DNA of 64,000 nucleotides, taken from CAWFKW01 sp963816535. GTDB taxonomy: Bacteria; Bacteroidota; Ignavibacteria; Tepidaquicellales; OLB5. The notes under the pieces were generated by a model. The model did not search any database, was not told where the DNA came from, and saw nothing but the letters and a program-made list of their open reading frames with translations. Both the position numbers and the translations under genes were made by a program. This document shows, in pieces, positions 6,170 through 16,400 of this stretch. Location of the stretch: assembly GCA_963816535.1 (NCBI GenBank), contig CAWFKW010000003.1, forward strand, positions 1,178,001-1,242,000, given 5' to 3'. Each line of letters begins with the position of its first letter. The first letter of the stretch is position 1.

Positions 6170-7075
6170 TCATTGGTGATCAGTAAGGGATTTTGTTGAA
6201 AAGAATTTCCATATTTCTTCGGTGGCATTAAACTCTTTGCTGGTTCTGCCGATAATGAGTTTTGGAAGGTACTGCAATCCTCCGGGCCAGCAATGCCCGC
6301 CGCCCTTTGCCAGCCAATATTGCACTTCGGCGCCCGAGCCCGCCGCAGTATACACTTTTTTCTCTAACTCAGTCCCGTCGTCTACTTTATCAAGTTTTGT
6401 TATTTCGGCGACAGTATTACAGCCGTCAAATTTTACCCAGTAATTTACCGATTCATCAACGGGTATGACTTTTCCTCTTTTGCTGAGCCCAAGAATTGAA
6501 ATATCGCCGCCTTTGAACGGAACAAGCGGATCCTCATCGCCGAATATAAGCATCATCGGAACCGGGCGGACGGGTTTGCAGTCATATGCCGGGTTTAGCG
6601 GCATGCTTGCCGCAACGGGCGCGAACGCCGCAATTTTGTTTGAAAGCTCGCATGCGAGCCGAAAGCTCATAATTCCTCCATTGGATATACCGGTAACATA
6701 AACCCTGTTTGAATCTATATTATACAAAACTATTAACGTATCGATCAGGCACGAAATAAACTTAACGTCGTTGATATCTTTATTCAGATGGAAATCGTCC
6801 CTTCCGTCGTTCCACTGCTTATCAATACCATCCGGATATACAACAACAAAGCCATATTTATCCGACACATCATCGAAACCGGAGAGCCTGTTCATCCCTG
6901 AGGCTTTTCCGCCGCCGCCATGGAGGGCAAGTACAAGCGGGAGCCCCGATGCATGTTCCTTTCCGTCAGGAAGATGGATAATATATGTTCTTTCGATGCC
7001 GTCGACTGTTATATCATCGGCAGAAGATAAACGCACTGTGATGAACAAGAATAAAAATGGAAGAATGTATTTCAT
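6170..7075 (-). CDS. Secreted esterase of the PHB depolymerase/feruloyl esterase family (LpqC-like)
   Basis: A 301-residue alpha/beta hydrolase with an N-terminal signal peptide (MKYILPFLFLFITVRLSSA), so it acts outside the cytoplasm. The oxyanion region LVLALHGGGG is at about residue 46. The nucleophile elbow G-I-S-N-G is at about 130-134, followed by AAFAPVAASMP, an aspartate-bearing segment (MMLIFGDEDPLVPF) and a C-terminal GGGHCWPGG that supplies the catalytic histidine. These features match family-1 carbohydrate esterases/PHB depolymerases, which cleave feruloyl, acetyl or polyester esters; the true substrate is unknown. It is a single gene with no close partner. Confidence 0.85.
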   Translation of the reverse strand: MKYILPFLFLFITVRLSSADDITVDGIERTYIIHLPDGKEHASGLPLVLALHGGGGKASGMNRLSGFDDVSDKYGFVVVYPDGIDKQWNDGRDDFHLNKDINDVKFISCLIDTLIVLYNIDSNRVYVTGISNGGIMSFRLACELSNKIAAFAPVAASMPLNPAYDCKPVRPVPMMLIFGDEDPLVPFKGGDISILGLSKRGKVIPVDESVNYWVKFDGCNTVAEITKLDKVDDGTELEKKVYTAAGSGAEVQYWLAKGGGHCWPGGLQYLPKLIIGRTSKEFNATEEIWKFFSTKSLTDHQ

Positions 7076-7136
7076 AAATTCAGAAACTGATTCTGCATTA
7101 AAATAGACTTTTATCTGTTCTTTCTTTTACCCGATT

Positions 7137-7310
7137 CGAAAACCTGCGAATCAGCGAGAGACTGAGCAAGCGTAAAAAAATTCGATTGTTTGAATTCCGT
7201 TGCGAAGCGACAAAATGAGTTTCGAATTTTTAGCTTGCGAAGGATCGAGCCGCAGGTTTTCGGCGGCGCTCTTTTCTTTCGCCTTTCTTTTGAGCGAGCA
7301 AAAGAAAGGC
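7137..7310. repeat. Nested inverted-repeat region
   Basis: The 371-bp gap 7076-7446 holds no gene but contains strong palindromes. CGAAAACCTGCG (7137-7148) pairs with CGCAGGTTTTCG (7251-7262). Inside it lie AAAAATTCGA/TCGAATTTTT arms. A separate perfect 11-bp stem GCCTTTCTTTT/AAAAGAAAGGC with an 8-base loop lies at 7281-7310. This resembles a REP/MITE remnant. Another CCCG-CGGG pair lies near 7382-7400. Confidence 0.6.
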
Positions 7311-7446
7311 TAAAATCATTTCTTTATAATTCTAAATATTATCCTTAATAAAATAAAAGATTTGTTCTTTTGTCTTGACATCCCGCATCAAAGTTCGGGA
7401 CAGGCGCCAGGAACCAAAAAATCAAAGCGTGGCTCTGCCAACTTCG

Positions 7447-9822
7447 CTAATAGTTCAGCAATGAAATAGAAAAATTAAAATTACTCCCGGGCCTTCGGTT
7501 TGTAAGCCTCCATGCAAAATCAAGGCGAAGGATATCCAATATGCCGCCCAAACCAAATCCGACTTCAATGAATGTCTTATCTGTTTGCAGATTTGTTCCG
7601 ACAGGAAGGAAAGCGAGATTTTGCGTACTGATCTGGCTTCTTCCCGCATTGAAGAATCCAATCAAACGGATCTTCTTCAAAAACAATATTTTCGGCGAAA
7701 TGATATTGCCAAAATCATTCTCTAATGATAGGTAATACAAATTGTCGCCAAGAAATTCCCTGTAACCCATAGTGCGAAAAGAAAAATCACCTCTGAAAAT
7801 GCCGTTGTTTGAATTAAAAGCCTCCAGAGATTGAACAGGAACATTACCGTCAAAATATATGGCGCCCGCTTTGTAACTCACATTCAAAAACCTGTTAAAA
7901 TAATTCCCGCCGGTAAGTAAAGCATAGTATTTTCTGAATTCGTAAGAGCTGTTCAGTTTGTTTGATGAATAATCCAGCCCGACTTCCAGATCAGGGTAGC
8001 TTGTTTCTGTGAATCGTTCAATTTCGCCGTTGCCGTAATCAATAAATTTATACTTATTAGGATCCAGCAGCAGCCCAAACCCTACAAGCCTCTGGAAACC
8101 GTCGTTAATGGAAGGGTTATCTCTGAACGGCTGGTCCTTTTTTCTGAAGCTGTAATCGGTATTTTTGAAAGCTGTAGATTGTTTCTCCTGGTTATATTTT
8201 AATGAGACCTGTATCTGCGGAATTATGAACTTAGAGGCGCTTATGTTATAACCCGTTGCGTAGTAGTAATCAAACAAATCCTGCTTATCAAACAGTCCGA
8301 GCAGTGAATTGTAAACTGAATAAATGCCCGACATAGTAAACGAAAGCGGCTGGAGCCTGCGGTAAATGCTTGCATCTATTTGGGTTGAGCGGTCAGCGCC
8401 GAGAGTTAATCCACCCTTAACTTCGTATTTTGTTTTTTTATCTGAGAAACCATAGCCTATATATGAATCAAACTTAGCCCTGCGCGAATTACTTGCGGAG
8501 CTCAAATTGAACTGCAGAGCGCTGCCTTCAACGCGGTTATAATGGTAGAAATTCAACGGGTATATAGATGTGTTTCTTCCTAATTTAAGCTGGTCAAAAG
8601 TGAACCTTACTTTGTTTTTGTTTTGTTCAGTTTTCTTTTCTATCAGTCCAAATGCTTTTTGCTCTTCTGCGCTGCTTTTGGCAAGCTCGTGTTTGTTCCA
8701 GTAAGTTGAGTCTTTTTTTGCGCCGGGCAGCACTTTCACAATAAACTTATCAAAAATACCCGGTGGAGTTTTTTTGTTGAGTTCGTAGTTCGAAATGATT
8801 GTGAATACATCGCCTGTAAACTCAAATATACCGGCAACGCCGCCCTCGGCGTAGATCTGGATATCGGTAGGAAGCCAGAAATTATTAGCCCTGTCGGAAT
8901 AAGATGAAAACTTCTGCTTAAAAAAAAGCTTGTCAATTGCAGTCGGCAAACCCGATTCATTCACAGAAAGGTCTACTTTCATTAAAGCAAATGTAGAGTC
9001 GGAAATATAAATATCGCCGTCAAACAAAGGGTACAATCCCGAACCATCAACCTTGATCTTATAAACTTTGGTGGAATCGATTGAAGTAATGTTGAGAAGC
9101 TTATATGAATAATAGTCCAGTGCATCGTCCGCCAGCGGACCGGTTATTTTTGAATTTCCAAGGTCGAGATCTTCATCATAAAAATTTACAATATAAGGAA
9201 TCGCAAATCCGCGGTTCACGTTAGCAGTTTCGCGTTTAGATTTTACAATCTCCTTGTACTTATCAGGCTTTTCAAAATATCCTTCTGTTTCAGATTCAAG
9301 TATTGCTATAATAGGATATTTTTCCGTCGTAAGCGAATCTGCGGCAATAGGACTCTGATTGGAACGGAACACATATTTTGTGTATGCGTTGTAATGATAT
9401 TCGTTCAGTTTAGATTTAAATTCTCTTTTATATTTTATAGCTTTACGGATTATATCATAAGCCGGATCTTCGCCCAATACTTCAATTGTCTCCGTCAATA
9501 TTTCGGAGGGCTTAAGGTAAATATTGCGCTCAATATCTGAATCTTCTATAAATACATCGGTAGTATCTGTAAAGTAACCTATGTATGAAAAGACAAGTTT
9601 GTGCGCGCCGGGCGCAAGCCTTATAAAATATGAACCGTTCTTATCTGATGTTGTTCCGTAGGTAGTATCAGCCAGTTTAAGAGTAACGAATTCAAGAGCG
9701 TTATTTGTTTTTGAATCCAAAATCCTGCCAAAGACTTTTCTATCCTGAGAATGCGCGTTAAGACCAAACAGAATTATGGTTATCAGCAAAAAAGAAATGC
9801 GGGAGAATTTTATATGATTCAT
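7447..9822 (-). CDS. DUF5686 / carboxypeptidase-regulatory-like outer-membrane protein
   Basis: The start is placed at ATG 9822, which gives a clean signal peptide (MNHIKFSRISFLLITIILFG); longer in-frame starts add a non-signal extension. Of 791 residues, about 25-110 form a carboxypeptidase-D-like beta-sandwich (VFGRILDSKTNNALEFV to YIGYFTDTTD), as in many TonB-linked proteins. The rest matches DUF5686: YDIIRKAIKYKREFKSKL after the sandwich, then a strand-rich C-terminal half ending in an aromatic residue (NFSISLLNY), typical of an outer-membrane barrel. The function is unknown. It ends 12 bp from the start boundary region of the next upstream gene's stop, so the pair may be co-transcribed. 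Confidence 0.8.
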   Translation of the reverse strand: MNHIKFSRISFLLITIILFGLNAHSQDRKVFGRILDSKTNNALEFVTLKLADTTYGTTSDKNGSYFIRLAPGAHKLVFSYIGYFTDTTDVFIEDSDIERNIYLKPSEILTETIEVLGEDPAYDIIRKAIKYKREFKSKLNEYHYNAYTKYVFRSNQSPIAADSLTTEKYPIIAILESETEGYFEKPDKYKEIVKSKRETANVNRGFAIPYIVNFYDEDLDLGNSKITGPLADDALDYYSYKLLNITSIDSTKVYKIKVDGSGLYPLFDGDIYISDSTFALMKVDLSVNESGLPTAIDKLFFKQKFSSYSDRANNFWLPTDIQIYAEGGVAGIFEFTGDVFTIISNYELNKKTPPGIFDKFIVKVLPGAKKDSTYWNKHELAKSSAEEQKAFGLIEKKTEQNKNKVRFTFDQLKLGRNTSIYPLNFYHYNRVEGSALQFNLSSASNSRRAKFDSYIGYGFSDKKTKYEVKGGLTLGADRSTQIDASIYRRLQPLSFTMSGIYSVYNSLLGLFDKQDLFDYYYATGYNISASKFIIPQIQVSLKYNQEKQSTAFKNTDYSFRKKDQPFRDNPSINDGFQRLVGFGLLLDPNKYKFIDYGNGEIERFTETSYPDLEVGLDYSSNKLNSSYEFRKYYALLTGGNYFNRFLNVSYKAGAIYFDGNVPVQSLEAFNSNNGIFRGDFSFRTMGYREFLGDNLYYLSLENDFGNIISPKILFLKKIRLIGFFNAGRSQISTQNLAFLPVGTNLQTDKTFIEVGFGLGGILDILRLDFAWRLTNRRPGSNFNFSISLLNY

Positions 9823-9903
9823 TAACAAAAATAGCTGTGAAATGATGAAAAGAAAAGGCAGGATAGCCCGCCCTTTTGAAATAACTCTCACATGTTACTG
9901 GAA

Positions 9904-11664
9904 TTACTTTAACAAAATCATTTTTTTTGTTTCGGAATACTCTTCGGTCTCAATCCTGTAAAAATATAAACCGCTTGCATAATCCGAAGCATCCCATTTT
10001 ATTTCATATGCGCCGGCATTTAACCTCTGATTCACCAAAATAGCAGCTTCTCTTCCGAGCAAATCAAATATGCTAAGTTTAGTAAATGAGGTTTTTGGTA
10101 TCTCGAATTTTACCTTTGTTGAAGGATTGAAGGGATTTGGATAGTTTTGATACAAACGAAAGTTCTTAGGGATTTCACCTGCAACAGGTAAGATTCCATT
10201 CAAAGAATCGCTAACCAACGCCGTATATATCTCTTCGTTATAGCCTCCTCCTCTTTCATCAGTCCATACCGGAAGGATCCTTCCGGCCCATGAATCGATT
10301 CCCAGATAGTCGCCAAAACGAACATCAGAATTCTGGAAGTTTCTGGGAAATTGCTGAGAACTTACAGGAAAGTTGGTAAAAGTAGCTCCACCGTCAGTTG
10401 AAGATGCCAAAAACGCCTCTGTGCCTGCCCTGTATGGCGAATCCACAGAATTATTGTAAATTAGATAAATAACGCCGGATCCGTTTACGGTTACCCAAGG
10501 CCAAAACTGATCCAATCCATTATTTATCGAATCAGAATTAACCCTTTTCGGAGGAGACCAGGTAACGCCTCTATCGGGTGAACTGCTGAAGAAAATGTCT
10601 CGATCTCTGTAGCGTGAGTCATTCCACGAGACATAAATATATCCATTTCTTGGACCTCCGGATATATCGACCGCAATGGAAGGAAAATGCAGATCTCCAA
10701 ATGCATTTTCGTAAATCTGGCTGATTAATTCTGATCGCGCAAAACTTAGGCCACCATCTGTCGACTTATGAAAATAAATTCCTTCTAAACCTAAAGGCCC
10801 GCCTTGTCCCCAACCAACAATATAGAGTTCGCCATCTAATCCAACTGAAGGATCAGCGCCATATGCGCCGCCATCAGTTGAAAAATGAACAAGATTTGAC
10901 CAGATTATTCCGCCGTCTGTTGACCGAGAAAGAACATTCCCGCTGTCGGAAGAACTCCATACTATATATAAATTGTTTCTGTAGGAGCTGTTAGGAACCA
11001 AATCGCAAGTCATGTAATCTTTATCGTCAACATGTGTACCTGTCGTTTCATGTGGATCAACATCTATTTTATAATCAAAAGTTTGGCCGCCATTTGTAGA
11101 TTTGTAAACAACCACTGAAGAATTAACCAGAAATTCGGAGGGCTCCAGAGCAATGCTTGCTATGTAAAAATTCCCGGCTGTATCAACGCAAATAGCAGGA
11201 TCAGACGATAAAGAGTATACAGTGTCATACGACGGAAGCAGGTGGCTGGGGGACCATGTTCGTCCTCCATCAAAAGAAGCGCTGAAGCCTACTCGCCTCA
11301 TCGGCGGATTAACCCCCGCCCGGAAGTCCCTGAACGCCGCCACAATGTTGTCCGAATTTTTCCTACTTATTTTTACTGTCGGTTCATTTTGGGGAAAACT
11401 GTCGGCGGAAATGTTTATGTTGTCATACGGCGTGACCACATTTTGAGATTTTCCTATGAACTTACTTTCAAAATGCGACTTTTCCATATTCTTTTCGTAA
11501 AACTCAGGATTCAGATCGTGGGACTTTTGGAAGAGACTATCTCTGTATGTATCTTTTGGCGCCGACCGGCTGGCCGATGGGACTCCCCGATCAGTAGGTT
11601 TGTTCGCAAAAGCATATATTAAAACTAGAATTATAACAAGAACTGTAATTAATTTGCTTTTCAT
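9904..11664 (-). CDS. Sialidase-like Asp-box protein with T9SS sorting domain
   Basis: A 586-residue secreted protein. A signal-anchor-like N-terminus (MKSKLITVLVIILVLIYAFA) is followed by a beta-propeller with repeated Asp boxes (SFDGGRTW, KSTNGGQTF, RSTDGGIIW, SSPDRGVTW, SSTDGGATF). Residues from about 505 form the type A sorting domain (YQNYPNPFNPSTKVKFEIP to ETKKMILLK), which directs export by the Por machinery and surface anchoring. Asp boxes alone do not prove glycosidase activity, and sialidase catalytic residues could not be assigned. Unlike the cluster at 31-50 kb, it has no AGGAGG and no hairpin before its start. Confidence 0.8.
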   Translation of the reverse strand: MKSKLITVLVIILVLIYAFANKPTDRGVPSASRSAPKDTYRDSLFQKSHDLNPEFYEKNMEKSHFESKFIGKSQNVVTPYDNINISADSFPQNEPTVKISRKNSDNIVAAFRDFRAGVNPPMRRVGFSASFDGGRTWSPSHLLPSYDTVYSLSSDPAICVDTAGNFYIASIALEPSEFLVNSSVVVYKSTNGGQTFDYKIDVDPHETTGTHVDDKDYMTCDLVPNSSYRNNLYIVWSSSDSGNVLSRSTDGGIIWSNLVHFSTDGGAYGADPSVGLDGELYIVGWGQGGPLGLEGIYFHKSTDGGLSFARSELISQIYENAFGDLHFPSIAVDISGGPRNGYIYVSWNDSRYRDRDIFFSSSPDRGVTWSPPKRVNSDSINNGLDQFWPWVTVNGSGVIYLIYNNSVDSPYRAGTEAFLASSTDGGATFTNFPVSSQQFPRNFQNSDVRFGDYLGIDSWAGRILPVWTDERGGGYNEEIYTALVSDSLNGILPVAGEIPKNFRLYQNYPNPFNPSTKVKFEIPKTSFTKLSIFDLLGREAAILVNQRLNAGAYEIKWDASDYASGLYFYRIETEEYSETKKMILLK

Positions 11665-11837
11665 AATTCACCGGGTTTTAATGTTATTCAAGTTAATAAA
11701 TAATTATTGTGTTTTCTCTATCATAAATTAGACTGGTTGGCCCCCAACTTCAATCAAAAATACCCCATCTTGAAACTTTTAACCCTATAATGTATTTTAG
11801 ATTACATGAGTATAATTAAAAAGAAAGGATTCAGGCA

Positions 11838-12425
11838 ATGAAAAGCATTAAACCACTGTTATTTCTAACCCTTCTGTTCGTCGGATTTACCTCAGTCAGG
11901 TCGTTTGCATCTGACCCGGGGGACAAGGTTGATGATTTCACTCTCAAAAATTACGACGGGACTTCATACACGCTCAGCGATATGAAAGATTCGAAGGCTG
12001 TTGTTGTTATGTTCTGGTCATGCGAGTGCCCAAACGTTCAGCCTTATAATGACAGGATCGGCGACTTTGTAAAAGAGTATCAGCAAAAAGGAATTACCTT
12101 CTGGGCAATTAACGCAAACAGCACGGAGTCGGTCGAAGAAGTTACCAACCATGCTCAAAAAAATAATTACCCGTTCCCCGTTCTTAAAGACGTAAACAAC
12201 GTTGTTGCCGATAAACTTGGCGCAACAAGAACGCCTGAGGTTTATGTAATTTCGCCGGACAGGGTGATCCTTTACCACGGAAGAATTTCTGACAGCAAGT
12301 ACAAAGAGCAGGAAACTTCACTCGACCTCAAAAACGCTCTTGACGATATCCTGGCGGGAAGAGATGTTGCAGTGAAGACGACAAAATCTTTCGGCTGCAG
12401 CATAAAAAGGGCTCAGGGAGATTAA
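11838..12425 (+). CDS. Exported redoxin/AhpC-TSA-like thioredoxin-fold protein
   Basis: A 195-residue protein with a signal peptide (MKSIKPLLFLTLLFVGFTSV), so it is probably periplasmic. The redoxin core begins PGDKVDDFTLKNYDG and reaches VVMFWSCECPNVQPYNDRI, where the usual CxxC is replaced by a Cys-Glu-Cys arrangement. The later cis-Pro segment reads LGATRTPEVYVI. A third cysteine lies near the C-terminus (SFGCSIK). It probably acts in thiol redox control or peroxide reduction; the exact chemistry is unclear. The gene lies 18 bp upstream of a TlpA-like gene on the same strand and is probably co-transcribed with it. Confidence 0.8.
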   Translation: MKSIKPLLFLTLLFVGFTSVRSFASDPGDKVDDFTLKNYDGTSYTLSDMKDSKAVVVMFWSCECPNVQPYNDRIGDFVKEYQQKGITFWAINANSTESVEEVTNHAQKNNYPFPVLKDVNNVVADKLGATRTPEVYVISPDRVILYHGRISDSKYKEQETSLDLKNALDDILAGRDVAVKTTKSFGCSIKRAQGD

Positions 12426-12443
12426 TAATATTAATAGCGGGAA

Positions 12444-12935
12444 ATGAAAAGAAAATTAATGGCGCTTGCAGTTATATTGGCGCTTGCGGCTGTAACTAGT
12501 TTTGCGCAGGATTTAAAGCCCCTCCAAAACACATCCGATTTAGATGCTATCAAAGACGGTGCCAAAGGAAACGTGCTGCTCCTGAATTTCTGGGCGTCGT
12601 GGTGCAAGCCCTGCGTAGCCGAATTTCCGGAACTGGTGAAGCTGTATAAGAATTACAAAGACAAAGGATTTGAGCTTGTATTTATTTCGCTTGACGACGT
12701 ATCGGACATTGATAAAACCGTTAAGCCGTTCCTTGAAAAACAAGGAGTGGATTTTACAACGTACTATAACAAGTTTGCAAAACCCGAAGACTTAATTGAT
12801 TACATAGATAAAAACTGGCAGGGCGGAATTCCTTCTACTTACATATACGATAAAGACGGAACTTTGAAATCCGGATTTTTGGGGGCTAAAAAGTACGGTC
12901 AGTTCGAAAGCGAAATAAATAAGTATCTTAATTGA
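12444..12935 (+). CDS. TlpA/ResA-like thiol-disulfide oxidoreductase
   Basis: A 163-residue thioredoxin-fold protein with a cleavable signal (MKRKLMALAVILALAAVTSF, then AQ). The active site WASWCKPC sits at about residues 51-58 and the cis-Pro loop reads GGIPSTYIYD. This architecture is that of periplasmic TlpA/ResA reductants used in cytochrome maturation or envelope thiol repair. It follows the redoxin gene by 18 bp, so the two may act on related substrates. Confidence 0.87.
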   Translation: MKRKLMALAVILALAAVTSFAQDLKPLQNTSDLDAIKDGAKGNVLLLNFWASWCKPCVAEFPELVKLYKNYKDKGFELVFISLDDVSDIDKTVKPFLEKQGVDFTTYYNKFAKPEDLIDYIDKNWQGGIPSTYIYDKDGTLKSGFLGAKKYGQFESEINKYLN

Positions 12936-12958
12936 AATGAAGAAGTAATGATAAAAAA

Positions 12959-13408
12959 TTAAAATGAGGGTAGTTTAACGGTCTGGAACCAGAACTCATC
13001 TATAGTTCTAACAACATTCAGGAATTCATTAAAATCCGTCGGCTTTGAAACGTATGAATTTGCTTTAAGATCGTACGAGCGCAGCACGTCGCTGTCGGAA
13101 GTCGAGCTGCTGAAAATAATTATAGGAATCTTCTGTATGGCCGGGTTTGATTTTACTTCTGTAAGCACGTCAAAGCCGTTCATTTTAGGGAGATTAAGAT
13201 CGAGAATGATCAGATCGGGCCTTGTAGAAGATTCGTACTTGCCGCGCTTGTTAAGATAATCAAGCGCCTGTTCGCCATCGCCTACCACAGAAAACTTATT
13301 AACTATCAGGCTGTCTTTAAAGGCTTCTTTGATGAGCCTCACATCGCCTTCGTTATCTTCTATGACCAGCACCTCAATCTCTTTATTTAAGTATTTCATG
13401 TCCTTCAT
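12959..13408 (-). CDS. Single-domain response regulator (Rcp1-like)
   Basis: A stand-alone receiver domain of about 149 residues. The ATG at 13408 (or 13399) is preferred over a TTG at 13432. Acidic pocket VIEDNEGD, phospho-acceptor LIILDLNLPKMNG, the Ser/Thr region IIFSSSTSD and the conserved lysine in YVSKPTDF are all present. There is no output domain. It lies just downstream of the giant PAS kinase on the same strand, so it is the likely phosphotransfer partner, as with phytochrome-Rcp1 pairs. Confidence 0.88.
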   Translation of the reverse strand: MKDMKYLNKEIEVLVIEDNEGDVRLIKEAFKDSLIVNKFSVVGDGEQALDYLNKRGKYESSTRPDLIILDLNLPKMNGFDVLTEVKSNPAIQKIPIIIFSSSTSDSDVLRSYDLKANSYVSKPTDFNEFLNVVRTIDEFWFQTVKLPSF

Positions 13409-13473
13409 TTTTCGAGTAATGTTACAATACAAAGTTATCGATTATATTCTATATTAACAATGTTCATGGCGTT

Positions 13474-16400
13474 TCAATCGGCGTAGCCGTCTGGAATAGT
13501 GAAGTTGAACGCAGAGCCTTTTCCCGGTTCTGATTCAACCCAAATATGTCCGCCGTTCTTTTCAACTATCTTCTTGCAGATAGCAAGTCCTATTCCTGTG
13601 CCCGGATACTCGGTATAGTTGTGCAGTCTCTGGAATATGACAAATATCCTGTCAGTAAATTCTTTTTCGATCCCGATCCCGTTATCGGAAACCGTCAGTA
13701 TCCATTCATCGCCGGCATGGCGAGCGGTTATATTCACAACAGGCGCTTCTTTACCCCTGAATTTAATCGCGTTGCTCACAAGGTTCTGGAACAGCTGGTT
13801 CATGTGCAGCGGGTTTGCTTTTACAACCGGAAGCTCATCGTAATTAATTTTTGCCCCGCTTTCATCAATCGAAGCGCGCAGGTTAACTATAACCTGGCTG
13901 ACAACTTTGTTAAGGTCCGTCGGCTCGGGTTTAAGCTCCTGTGTGTTGACCCTTGAGTACGCCAGCAGGTCGTTGATCAGCGTTTTCATTCTGACGACTC
14001 CGTCAACCGCGTAGCCGATAAATTCATCGGCTTCGGCGCTTAGTTTATCTTTGTACCTTCTCTGCAAGAGCTGTATGTAGCTTGCGACCATCCTGAGCGG
14101 CTCCTGAAGGTCATGAGACGCAACATAGGCAAACTGTTCCAGCTCTTTATTTGAAAGAGAAAGCTTATCGGCGAGCTGTTTTAGTTTTTCTTCGGAGCTC
14201 TTATGTTCGTTAATATCTATCCTTACGCCCGCCATATGCTCTCTTCCGTCTGCGTTCTTCACAATAATCATATGGTCCTCAAGCCAGATGTAAACCCCGT
14301 CCGCCCTCCGGACGCGGAATTCCTGGTTCAGGATGCCGGGGCTTCCGGCCGCGCGCCAGTCGGCCAGCTTCTTATCCATTATTTTCAAATCTCCGGGATG
14401 GACGAGGCCGGTGAAGAAGGTTTTGTCGTTAACAAATTTTTCTGCGGGGTATCCCAGCAGGTCGTTAACGTTTTCAGAAATAAATTCTTTGTCGCTGCCC
14501 GTCTCGTAAAGCACAACATCGGGGAGGTTATTCAGCAGGGTCGCAAGCCTGAACTGCGTTTTTCTCAGTTCCTCTTCGGCCAGCTTTGATTCTGTGATAT
14601 CGCGCTGCGTGCCCCATGCCCTTACCAGGTAATTGTTTTCAACTATACCAACAAGGTTGTTGATAAAGAACTTCGTCTTGCCGTTCTTATCCGTCTCACG
14701 CGTCTCAGCGTTGCTAAGCCTGTAAGACGATTTAACGAACGATCTTATATACTCCACATTCTGCTGCTGCGTATCCGGCAGCATTTCGTTAAGGCGCGCC
14801 CCTATAATTTCCTCGGCAGTTTCATACCCGTACATCTTAGCAACGTTATCATTGCACTCTGCCAGGTAAGCGAACTTGAAAATGTGTTTTACCTGTTCAT
14901 CAACCGGCAGCTTAACGGCCAGCGGTTCAAGAAGCTCATACCTCCAGATACCTTCCGAACTTTGCTTAACAAACGCACGGTATCTCTCTTCGCTTGTGCG
15001 AAGCGCTTTTTCAGTTTCTTTACGTTCCGAAATATCGCTGTAAATTCCATAGACGCCTATCTGGTCGTTGCCGAGTTTTATCGGGTACGCAAGAACGGAT
15101 ACATCAACAAGGCTTCCGTCTCTTCGTTTTCTTACGGTTTCCCTGTGGATCACTTCGCCTTTTAACACAAACAGAGACATTTGCGATGCCTGTTCCGAGA
15201 GGCTTTCCGGCACAAGAATTGAGTTAATAGCCTTGCCGGTTACTTCTTCGTAATTGAACTGGAACATTTTTTCGAAGCCTTTGTTCGCATTAACGATCTT
15301 ATCCTGGTTATCGAGTATTACTATGCCTTCAGGCGAATTCTCAAAAAGCTGCTGGAAGTAAGATTTTTGCACAAGTATCTCTTCTTCGGCTTTCTTACGT
15401 TCGGTAATATCCCTGAAGTTAACTACAATTGCGCCGACCGAAGGCTCTTTCAAAAGGTTGTTGGCGCTGGCTTCAACCCATATCCAGTCGCCTTCTTTGT
15501 GCTTCAGCCTGTAACGTCCGTTAACGGATGAGCTTCGCATGCCGACCAGGTCTTCGAACATGCGTTTTGTAGCCGGCAAATCCTCCGGGTGCACAAAGTT
15601 GAACGAATTTTTCCCGATCTTCTCTTCAAGCGAATATCCCAGTATTCTCTTTATCGAAGGGCTGTCATACAATATAAAGCCCTTTTCATCAAGCAGGGTC
15701 ACCATATCAGTGCTGTTCTCGATGAGCGCCCTGAAACGTTTATCGCTTGCGCTTAGCGCTTCCTGCGTGCGCTTTTGTTCGGTTACATCGATACAGATCT
15801 GGTTTATCGCAACCTGTTTGCCTTCGTCGTCAAAATCAGAATACATGAAGGTATCAAGCCACACTATTTTCTTGAACCTGTTAACGATCCTGTAATCAAG
15901 GCGCTTGGTGCCCTTGTATCCGTCTTTCTCCCATGCCCTGTATGTGCCGAAAACTTTTTCCCTGTCTTCAGAGTATATCATTTCAAGAAGCTGGGCGTCT
16001 GTCAGTTTGTTAAATTCTTCCATCGAATAACCTGACTGGCGCACAAATTCATCGTTAACAAATTCATAGAGCTGCGATGCCGGCAGCAGCCTTGTTACTG
16101 CGATCGGCGCGTTCTCTGCGAGGTTCTTATATTTCCTTTCCTTATCGCGGATAGCATTTTCAGCGCCCTTGCGTTCCGTAACATCTATACAGATCTGGTT
16201 TAAGGCAATAGCTCTTCCGCTGTCGTCAAAATCGGCATATATAAAAGTATCCAGCCATTTAACGTTTCCATACCTGTCATAAACCCTGTAGTCTAATTGA
16301 ACGGTGCCCGCGTATTCTTTCGCTTCCCATGCTTTGTAAAAAGTCGAGACTCTCTTTACGTCATCAGGGTAAGCCATTTTCACAAGGTCTTCCCTGCTGA

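Noticed and set aside
9904..11664. A true exo-alpha-sialidase call
   Set aside because: Asp boxes are present but the catalytic Arg triad, Tyr and nucleophile Glu could not be placed, so only sialidase-like is supported.
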